A stretch of 64,000 bases of DNA from Hexactinellida sp. DTS-2022 (taxonomy: Eukaryota; Porifera; Hexactinellida). Shown here piece by piece: positions 55,758 through 64,000 of this stretch (positions are counted from its first letter, which is position 1; each line of letters starts with the position of its first letter). The notes under the pieces were generated by a model that was not told the DNA's origin, made no database searches, and saw only the letters and a list, made by a program, of their open reading frames with translations. The translations under genes were made by a program, and so were the position numbers. The stretch lies in the NCBI GenBank assembly GCA_028753945.1, contig JAPNXP010000016.1, positions 1,178,001-1,242,000 of the forward strand. The letters are read 5' to 3'.

Positions 55758-58700
55758 ATTATTTATGACTTCAACATTAAGTGTATAGTTATCTCTGATT
55801 TCACGGTCGAGGCCAATGTTAACATACAATTCACCATTATCAGTAACACTAAATTCAGGAAATGAATAAGGTGAATCTGTTGCCAATCTAAATGTTGATC
55901 GCTGAAAATTAGTATCTGAATCGCCGTCAGTAAAATATAATGTAACTAAGAGTCTCGAAAAACCATTTTGACTAGAAGGATCCAAATCCTCTGGATATGA
56001 TATATAATATACAGAATTGTTGAAGGTAGGAGGAATATCATTTTCATCTAACAACACAATAGATATCATAGATGTACTGGACAGGCTAGGATTACCCTCG
56101 TCATTAACTACTGCCTTGGCAGTATACCTATCCTGTGTTTCTCTATCTAAGATTCCATTAACCTCTAGTATACCATTCGAGTTAACACGAAAAGAACGAT
56201 CAAATTCAGCAGAATTCTCTGAAGCACTAGAAAATGAGATACGCCCATTTCCTAAATTAGGGTCATCGTTATCGCTAGCTTCTAGGATAAGAACTTGGAA
56301 TCCTAATTGTGATAATTCTGATATATTCATAGAATAAAGAGGACGAGTAAAATATGGAATTTCATCATTAACATCGGTGATAGTAATTAGTATTTCAGCG
56401 CTGCCCTCTAGCAAAATATTAGCATTGGGATTTATGGCTTTGACAACAAGTGTTTGTAAACTAGAAACTTCACGATCAAAACTAGATATAGTAAGAATTT
56501 CACCAGTGACAGAATTAATAGAAAAATCATCCATAAATAAAGTGGGAATGCTAAAAGAAATTACTGAATTAACAGTATTTTGAACGTCAGCATCGGATGC
56601 AGTTACAGTTAATAGAGATGTTCCAGAAGGTGAATTTTCAGGCAGATTTACATAGTAAGTAGAGTGTCCAAAAAGTGGAGCGAATTCATTTACGTCAATA
56701 ATACCAATAACAAGAGTTTCAATGCCCATGAGAGGAGGAATCGCGCTATCGGATGCTTGGATTAATATTTCGTAACGAATTATTCTCTCAGAGCTCAAGG
56801 AATTGTTCACATGTAAGGTTCCAGTATCAGGATTGATGAGAAAATCACCATAGTGACCTCCAAGAATAGAAAAAATTATTCTAGAATTTGTTCCCTCATC
56901 TATATCAGTAGCATCAACATTAAATGCAATCACACCAACGTTCGTATCCTCCTTTATTTGAGTTGTAAACTGAGTGATATCAATTATTGGAGAGTTATCA
57001 TTCACATCTAATATTGTAATATTAACAGTAGCACTTGCCGACATTGACGGTATACCTGCATCTTTTGCAATGATCTCTAACTGATAGAAATCTATGATTT
57101 CGCGATCAAGTATTCCGTTAACAATAATTTCTCCAGTAATTTGTTCTACGCTAAATATAATATTACCAGACATTTTCATAAAAACAATGTCACCATTTGT
57201 ACTTGAATCTAAGTCTGTAGCAATAACTCTTCCAATAGTAAAGTTCGCAGTTCTATCTTCTAACACAGTGAAGATGTAAACCGACTGACTAAAGATTGGC
57301 GCATGATCGTTAGTATCTGTTATGGTTATTGTTACACCTACATTGCTGCACAATATTGTTTCTCCTTTATCACATGCTTCTACAACAAGATTGTAAGATG
57401 ACTGTGTTTCTCTATCCAAATTTGTAACATTTACGAAAATATGGCCAGTATTAGCATCAATAGCAAAGTGGAATGCATTCAATCCCGAAATAAACTTATA
57501 AACTAGTTCGGCATTGGTTGTAGCGTCATCATCAGTAGCAGAAACATCTATTACAAAAGAAGACATTGGAAGATTTTCCGGAATAGACATTTCATAAGGT
57601 GGCATGAAAAGTGGAGCATGATCATTAATATCAATTATGGAAATAAATATGTTCGAAAGAACAGATTTAGGAGATAAGCCTTCATCACTGGCTTTAATTT
57701 CCAAGGTAAATGACGCTTGATTATTAAAGTTTAAAGAAGCAATTGTAGTGATTTGTCCAGTTTCTGGTTCAATCCGAAACACATTATCATTATTTCCATT
57801 AGTTATTTCATAATTAATATCAGCATTTTGCGAAATATCGGTATCATTGGCAACAACCCTGAATACGTTGGTTCCACCAAATGTACTTTCAAGCAGATCA
57901 ATAGAAACAGGCAAATTAATGAAATCAGGAATTCCGTCATTTTCGTCGGTAATTGTAATAGAAGCAATGATAGGCAAACTTTGAAGCGGAGGAATGCCCT
58001 TGTCGGTAATTGATAACACGAGAATATAATTGTCGTCTTTTTCTCGGTCGAGTACAGCAGTAAAAACTACTATATATGCAGTTGATGCCCCTGTGTTCTG
58101 CATGATTGCGAATGCACTTTCATCATTCCCAGAATCTATAATAAAAGAAAATTCTCCATTAATTCCTGTATCCTTATCTGAACCACATATCTGTCCAACT
58201 GTTGAACCAACAGGGGAGTTTTCTAATATAGAATACTCATAATCAGCAGTCTGACAGAAAGAAGGGGGATTATCATTCGTGTCAGAAATCTCTATATGGA
58301 GAGATGTTAAACTCGATTTGCTGTTGTCGCCTGATTCATAAGCTCGAACAGTTAGCTCAAATATTTTGTTAATGAGGTTAAAAAGTTGCAACACATTGGA
58401 AACAATTCCCGTATCTTCATCTATTGAAAATAAAGCCTCGAGATTACCACCGACAATATCATATTTGATAGTACCACTAGTATCACTGTCCGTAGCAATA
58501 AGAGTAATAATAATAGTGCCCACAGTTGTATTCTCAGGAACAGAAGTGGTATATAAAGAAGAATCAAAAACAGGTACATTATCGTTTTCGTCCAAAACAG
58601 TAATAATAACATCAACACTTCCTGTTAATGGAACAGAACCTCTGTCAGTCGCCACAAGGTTAAGTTGATACAAATCAAAACCGTTAGGTCCACTCGAATC

Positions 58701-59786
58701 AAAGTCAAGAGATTGAATAAGTTGAATTTCACCAGTTGTATTATCCACAGAGAAGATAGCAGAAACAGGATCAAAAGAATATTCAATTGTCCCCCCATTA
58801 CCTAAATCAGGATCTATAGCAACTGGAGAGAGGATAATGGTTGTTATACGTGTAGTTTCTTGAATACTTGTTCTGAAAGAAATAACACCGGGGAAGGATG
58901 GAGCAACATCATTCAAATCATTTATATATATAATTACGTTGGCAGTAGCTGTTAACTGATTGAGTGTTATAATAGCATTATCGCGAACAATGACCTCAAA
59001 ATTGTAAATATCAATAGTTTCACGATCAAGTGGTCCACTTATTGATATTTCACCAGAATTACTATCAATAGTAAAAGGTAATGAACTACCAGCAATAGCA
59101 TCTTGGTAGCCAAATATCAACTCAGCATTTTTATTCAAATCAGAGTCGGTTGCATCAAGGATTATAACAACATTACCCATACTATTTTCATCAACATTGC
59201 CAGAATATAGAGATTGAGTAAAAACTGGCTTGTTATCATTAAAATCGTCAATATCTACACGTACGGTAGCTGTTCCGGTATTTATCGGAGGACCACTATC
59301 ATATGCAACAATTATTAAATTATAAACATCAGTTACTTCTCTGTCAAGTGACCCTGTTGTTTTTATAAGACCGCTCACATGATCAATTTCAAAGTTGCCT
59401 TCAGATCCAGAAAAAATAAAATAAGATATATCTTTGTTAGCACCAATGTCAATATCTTCCGCAAATACAGTTGTAACCGAAGTACCACTTTGAACAAGTT
59501 CATTTAATGAAGTTGAGTACATATCTGGACTAAAAATTGGAGGATTATCGTTAATATCTTCTACAGAAATCGAAAGAATAGCACTTGAAGTTAACTTAGG
59601 AATACCCATGTCAGTCGCAACAATATGAAATTCATAAAATGAAATTGTTTCACGATCTAAAGAAGCTGATGGATTAAGGGTTATTGTCCTAGATGCAGAA
59701 ATGGAAAAAGTAGTAACATCATCCAAACTGAGAGTTATATCAGAATTAACGCCTTGATCAACATCAGAAATCGCAATAGGAGTATT
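55758..59786 (-). CDS. Cadherin-23-like, 4.03-kb exon with twelve EC repeat ends
   Basis: Acceptor (attctttttatag) above 59786 and donor AAT|GTAAGT below 55758 bracket 1343 codons, open throughout. Twelve calcium-binding linkers follow at about 100-residue spacing: DINDNPP, DFNDNKP, DLNDVAP, DENDNVP, DTNDNPP, DENDGIP, DINDHAP, DTNDHAP, DVNDNSP, DVNEFAP, DVNDEIP, DENDIPP. LDRE appears in most repeats and A-x-D-x-G/DxD motifs are common. Cadherin repeats of this type bind calcium and make the ectodomain rigid for adhesion. The repeat at the ...DENDGIP linker and several others deviate from the consensus, so some linkers may be calcium-poor. ORFs on the other strand here are shadows. Both boundaries are phase 0. 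Confidence 0.96.
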
Positions 59787-60126
59787 CTATAAAAAGAATA
59801 AATTAATATTAAAAAAGGACTTTAGTATACATTACAGCCCGTTGACTAAATATTTATTAAATATGAAATTTCTTTCTTTAAATTTGTTAATAATTTTCTC
59901 AGGATAGTTGTATTCTATCTTTTAGGAATTACAGTATCCCTTTGAATAAGCAAAAGTCATATTGTGCACGAAATTTGCTTGCTAATAAGTGAACTTGCTA
60001 TTAAAGGAATATAAATAAAAATTATATGTTCGCTTGGGATAAAAAATAACTTGCTAATAGAGGAATATTGCTTTCAGGGAAATTGCTGTTAGGCGAACAC
60101 CACTGTACACAATACATGAACAAGCG
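59787..60126. other. Cadherin intron, repeated TTGCTAATA words
   Basis: 59960-60105 contains several variants of ACTTGCTAATARAGGAATAT. It ends in GCGAACACCACTGTA, which resembles a pogo-like MITE end beside TA. The partner end was not located. Confidence 0.4.
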
Positions 60127-60481
60127 CGCTTCGCATGTTAGCTCGCCTCGCAACGGACGCACCCACACAACAACGCTAAACAGTTGTTGTGTGTAATGCA
60201 CTCGGCACTTCGTGCTTTGAGGCATCTACGTATTTTACGGAAATATCGTTCAGGACTTTATCCTTCAAACGTTGATGATACTATTAGGTTGTGAACTCCA
60301 TCGTCTAATAATAACATTCAAATTGGATTAAAGTGGGACAAATTACACATGTAAGTCAATATATTTACTTACACTTGAGGTCGGATTATTTTATATCTAT
60401 TTACCCCTAATTTGATATTTCTAATAACATTATAAATAGGACTAAAAGGTCAAATTTAGCAAATTTCAAAGTAAATTTAAA

Positions 60482-60669
60482 TACAGTCGACTCCGCTTAA
60501 TAGAGTCATCTCGGGACAAGGTTACTTTGACCCGATTAAACGGACTAATCTATTAACCGAGAATATTTTAGGCCAAACTGTCATTCCGTCCTATAAATCC
60601 TTTGAAATTTTAACCCGATTAGCGGCAAAATAAATTAACCGCTGGCTCTATTAAGTGGGGTCGACTGTA
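60482..60669. mobile_element. Pogo-like MITE (CAGTCGACTCCGCTTAATAG ends)
   Basis: TA|CAGTCGACTCCGCTTAATAG ... complement |TA. The interior has CCCGATTAAACGG variants. Same structural class as 2963-3140. Confidence 0.8.
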
Positions 60670-60737
60670 ATCATAAAATTTACATTATTATTTCATATTT
60701 CGATAATGAGTATGCATAATTATAATATGGTGTGGAC

Positions 60738-60930
60738 AGGGGTTTATCCAGGAGCGCGCCATACGCCTAGAGGCGTATAAATTTGGCTATGTTTGCGTTT
60801 AGGAGCGCGAAAACTGCCGAAACTCCCCGTAGAGTAATACAAAACTAACCTTTTAGGCGTACAAAATACATACTCTAGTGACCTTAGGGCAATTAGGAGC
60901 GTTCAATTTGAGTCCTGTATAATTCCCTGA
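60738..60930. mobile_element. MITE-like GC-rich segment
   Basis: Begins CAGGGGTTTATCCAGGAGCG and ends GTCCTGTATAATTCCCTG, imperfect inverted repeats. The interior has CGCCTAGAGGCG and GGAGCG words as at 32985 and 43215-43312. No target duplication is visible. Confidence 0.5.
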
Positions 60931-61397
60931 TTTCGGATCATTATGAGGCAATTAGAATATACAAATTCTGATTTCAGATTTGTAAAGGCCAATTACTCAA
61001 GGTACTAAATTTCTAATCACAATCTACGATTATTTTCTACTGAGATACAGGCACATTCCCATTTGTGCCACAAGTGGCACGTGGTAGGGAAACTATTCCA
61101 ATTCATTGACATTGGCTGAAAATTACCTAAAATCACAATGTTTTAAAGTTAATAAATAAAGCAATATATTTAAAGTCATTTCAGGGTAGTAAATGGCATT
61201 TAATACGCTGTTAGAAGATTTATTGTATCTGCAATCCAATGCCTATTGTTCAAATACTTTTGGCCAGGGAGCATACAGTATAAATATCTATTACATACAG
61301 ATACAGTTGCAAATTATGTGCGATTAATAAATATCAAGGCTGTTCTCAAAAAACTGTCAACTTTCTTCATTCAGCTCGGAATATACAAACAAAATTC

Positions 61398-61748
61398 TAC
61401 AGTCAACTCCCGTTAAAACGAAGTGCTCGGGACCGTAGTTTATTTCATTACAAGTTGAATTTCGTTGTAACCTGAGTCCATTATAAACGGATTTCGTTAT
61501 AACCGGAGTTCGTTAGAAGCAGAATTCGTTGTAAGCGGAGTTCGTTATAACCGGAGTAAAATCAATAGCTTAGAGGCTATATGGGATTTAAATTACTTCG
61601 TTATAAGCGGAATTTCGTTATATCCATTTCGTTGTAACCGAAGTTTTAATAATGCAATAAGATAGAAGGATTTCCGGACCATTGAATGACTTCGTTATAA
61701 GCAAGTACTTCGTCATATCCGACTTAGTTATAACGGAAGTTGACAGTA
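61398..61748. mobile_element. Pogo-like MITE made of GTTATAACCGGAGTTC units
   Basis: TA|CAGTCAACTCCCGTTAAAAC ... CGGAAGTTGACAG|TA. Same family as 29968-30361, in the opposite relative orientation. The interior consists of variants of CGTTATAACCGGAGTT. Confidence 0.8.
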
Positions 61749-62090
61749 TTAGTAAAGTAATATATAATATAATACTTAAATAATTAAAAACTAGGGGAAG
61801 CTAAGAGCTTCCCGATTGAGCAAGTAAATAAATTAAAAATGTCAATGTTTTAACAGTAATCAGTCAATATTAATATTAATAAGTGTTGTTAACAGCAACT
61901 AACTAATAACAAATAAAAGCAGTAATTAGTGTGGTAGAATAGGAACTTGGAAAAATTCAAATTGGATATTATAGGAATAAAGTTAGCTTTAATAGTGCTG
62001 TTAACAGCATATAATATTTATTATTAATATTGATAAACGGTGAATAGAAAGTAAACAATAAAATTATACATCTAATAAGTTTGTGCATAC
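61749..62090. other. Cadherin intron with TGTTAACAGCA palindromes
   Basis: Two palindromic words, TGTTGTTAACAGCAAC (about 61880) and TGCTGTTAACAGCA (about 61990), as at 23770-24180. No other content. Confidence 0.4.
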
Positions 62091-62324
62091 CAAAGTAACA
62101 GTTGCTCCTGCAGGTGAATTTTCAGAAATAATACCGCTATATTGAATTGGAGAGAAATTTGGAGCATTATCATTGACATCAAGAATTGAAACGAGTACTA
62201 CAGATGTACCCTGTCGAGTTGGAATACCATGATCCTGCGCAGCCAAAATGAGTTCATAACTTGATTGCAATTCACGATCAATATTAGCTTTAGCAACTTG
62301 TACTTGGGCACTGGCCGAGTTGAT
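62091..62324 (-). CDS. Cadherin-23-like, most upstream exon seen
   Basis: Acceptor (ttctaacttattag) above 62324, donor TTG|GTATGC below 62091. It is 78 codons, phase 0 at both ends. It starts INSASAQVQVAKANIDRELQ, the second half of an EC repeat. It passes YELILAAQDHGIP and the linker DVNDNAP, and ends within the next repeat (SENSPAGATVTL), which the 4-kb exon continues (NTPIAISDVDQGVN). The preceding exon is not within 62325-64000 as far as I can see, so the amino terminus is outside the window. Confidence 0.92.
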
Positions 62325-63428
62325 CTAATAAGTTAGAAAAGGGTAAATTGTAATAACATAAATACATAAATATTTGAAAAGGCAATTTGTATGCTAAAAT
62401 TAGGCTAGTCACCACTCTCTAGACTCTAGAGTCTTCACATAGAATAACTAATTGCAAATAAAATTTACTCACAGTAAACCTCAGTAATATAAAATTGTCT
62501 GTACATAAATATACAATGGTAGGCTCCCAATGCAAATTTAAGAGATGGTGCAAGTAGTATGGGTACTAGAAAGCGCATTCGAATTGTTCCCATCAATGCA
62601 CTAATGTCAGGAAGTTCTGGGACTCACTCCATCGTACTGCCACCACAACATTTATAAAGTTCACGAGGTGTCACCTAATTCGGAAGGGTTTCGGCTAAGA
62701 ATAGGCTTCATCGAGATTCCCATTCCTCTACCTTCTTGCAGTCCATCGCTTTTGGGCTTTATCGGCTCTGATTATGTCAAGAGCAAATTGGATTGTAATT
62801 GTCAAATTAAAAATGTGATATCTTCAAACAAACATGCAAAGTCCCTTTACCCCAAACTAAAGGTAGAAAAAAGTTTATTTCACGTGCCCGATCTTGTTCG
62901 AACAAAGAAATCAAATACTTTATTGAATTGAAACAGTAGTTGAAACCAGTTGAAACGACCCAGCTTCTTTCGTACGATTTTAAATATTGATACATGTATA
63001 ACAACTGTAACTGGATGGGTGCATTTGCGTATATAATTCAATAGCATCATAACAAAACAGATACGCATTATAAAAACCAGGGAAATTCACCAACAGATGA
63101 TGACAATATACATTAGGGGGGGGGGGGGGGGGTTAGTAAAAAAGATTTTTAAGAATTTGAGATTTATTTTCTAAGTGCATTTAGCCTACGGGCTAATTAA
63201 ACATTTCTTTCTCTCTTTTTTCTTTATTTCTGTAACTTTTTATCATTAATTTGAAATATATAAACCCAAATTACACTAGCATGGGAGTTTGGTTGTAATT
63301 TACTGGAGTAAACCTATGTAATCTGGTTTCGATAATAGTACAATTACGAAATGGCGGACTCCCCATGCAATCTGATGATACAGATGGTACAAATGTTACG
63401 GATACCGGAAAGTGCATTTCAATCGAAC
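62325..63428. other. Cadherin intron, partly repeated, no exon found
   Basis: 62520-62600 and 63340-63420 share words (ATGCAAATTTAAGAGATGGT / ATGCAATCTGATGATACAGA; GGAAAGTGCATTTCAATCG), suggesting two copies of an unknown repeat. 63117-63132 is a G16 run. Short ORFs at 62668-63068 lack any domain. Confidence 0.35.
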
Positions 63429-63584
63429 CAGAGGCGGCGCGGCTTTTGGGGGCCCCCGGGTGATCGACCTACTAGTCCCCTTTGTCCAGGGCCCCGTGGG
63501 GCCTGAACAAGGGGCCCCCCTTTGTAATCGATTGAGGGGCCCGCGGGTGAATCACCCGTGCGGGGTGCGGCCGCGCCGCCCATG
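63429..63584. mobile_element. hAT-like MITE, very GC-rich
   Basis: Ends CAGAGGCGGCGCGGC and GCCGCGCCGCCCATG, exact duplication AATCGAAC (63421-63428 and 63585-63592). The interior has GGGGCCC-type palindromes. The open frame 63419-63679 exists only because of this element. The rest of the window to 64000 shows nothing recognisable. Confidence 0.88.
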
Positions 63585-64000
63585 AATCGAACGATCAATC
63601 TGAAATCTTGTTCGAGAGTAAATTTAATGTATAGAATTAAAATTCGTGTAGAAAATTGGTGTCTCTGAGACAGTAACACTTCATTGATAATTGAGGTGCT
63701 GGGGATGAACTCATTATCGAGATAATGAGATAAATTATCCTAAAAGAGAGATATCACTAAATCAACTATAAATTACGTTCAGAACACGGAAAACAAAATA
63801 TATAGAGATATTTACAATAAGTTACTCCATGGAAATGGTACGGAAACTCAGAAAAATATGCCAAATTAATTGTCTACAAAATTGTTTGTTCTTATACTTT
63901 TGCCAGGTTAGGGTACAGTAGAAAAATACGGGAAGGATTATGTTTCCCAATTTATTGAATTAAATGTCAATACGTATAATATGCTGGCCATATGCGCTAA

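Larger units (their letters stand above)
60127..61397 (-). mobile_element. Interrupted Helitron-like copy
   Basis: The GC-rich, hairpin-bearing segment at 60127-60225 (GCGCGCTTCGC; ACACAACAACG...TGTTGTTGTGTG) matches the 3' type end of 53347-53845. 60410-60480 and 61360-61395 match parts of its interior (aaataggactaaaaggtcaaattta; cttcattcagctcggaatatacaaacaaa). It is broken by MITEs at 60482-60669, 60738-60930 and 61398-61748. The 5' end is lost. Confidence 0.5.
15636..62324 (-). other. Cadherin-23-like gene: eight exons, 3' part of the gene
   Basis: Exons in transcription order are 62324-62091, 59786-55758, 55425-55184, 41509-41230, 39397-39263, 23676-23486, 21372-21164 and 15742-15636. 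Intron phases are 0, 0, 2, 0, 0, 2, 1, and every border is AG..GT. The joined reading frame is 5427 bp (1808 residues plus stop). Order of parts: partial EC repeat, about 14 further EC repeats, a membrane-adjacent region, one transmembrane helix (about residues 1679-1701 of the joined fragment), and a cytoplasmic tail of about 107 residues. No EGF, laminin-G or catenin-binding region is present. Introns of 13.7 kb (third) and 15.6 kb (fifth) are packed with transposons. The 5' end lies beyond 64000. A CDH23/PCDH15-type assignment is an inference from the membrane-adjacent region. Confidence 0.85.

Noticed and set aside
56017-58668. Several ORFs on the + strand within the large cadherin exon
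   Set aside because: Antisense shadows of a long conserved coding exon.
63419-63679. Proline/glycine-rich ORF resembling a collagen-like peptide
   Set aside because: It is created by the GC-rich hAT MITE at 63429-63584 with its 8-bp duplication.

Overview
The window is animal nuclear DNA. It is AT-rich and has spliceosomal introns with GT..AG borders, one large cadherin gene, and a very dense layer of transposable elements, mostly non-autonomous. The phylum cannot be fixed from sequence alone. It is most likely a non-vertebrate, perhaps early-branching, metazoan. There are no tRNA or rRNA genes, no operons and no CRISPR array.

Two host genes converge tail to tail. On the + strand, two small exons (2376-2425 and 6625-6834, matching phase, ending in TAA) form the 3' end of an unrecognised gene entering from the left. 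On the - strand, eight exons between 62324 and 15636 join in frame with consistent phases and GT/AG borders. They encode the last 1808 residues of a type I membrane cadherin: about 15 extracellular cadherin (EC) repeats, the first partial; a membrane-adjacent region of about 120 residues like that of CDH23/PCDH15; one transmembrane helix; and a tail of about 107 residues ending in a PDZ-ligand-like SSI. Twelve consecutive repeat ends lie in one uninterrupted 4.03-kb exon, while introns elsewhere reach 13-16 kb. The 5' end of this gene lies beyond position 64000.

The introns and intergenic space hold the following. (1) Many hAT-like MITEs with exact or near-exact 8-bp target duplications. (2) TA-flanked mariner/pogo-like MITEs. 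(3) Two related TA-flanked elements (2707-5127, 13921-15436) whose long terminal inverted repeats are built of 16-17-bp iterons. (4) A Mutator-like element with iteron termini (47176-49790). (5) A 1.07-kb near-perfect palindrome inside a hAT MITE (11412-12477). (6) Helitron-like elements. (7) A decayed P-element/THAP9-type transposase (16974-19295). (8) A decayed DIRS-type retroelement (30735-32780). (9) A tandem 0.85-kb hairpin repeat (34.7-38.7 kb) with relatives across 42-52 kb. (10) An MDM2-type C2H2C4 RING pseudogene (50737-51028) inside a cadherin intron.

Several insertions can be verified inside the window, because a second copy of the host repeat preserves the empty site. Insertion order can therefore be read directly, to two or three levels of nesting.
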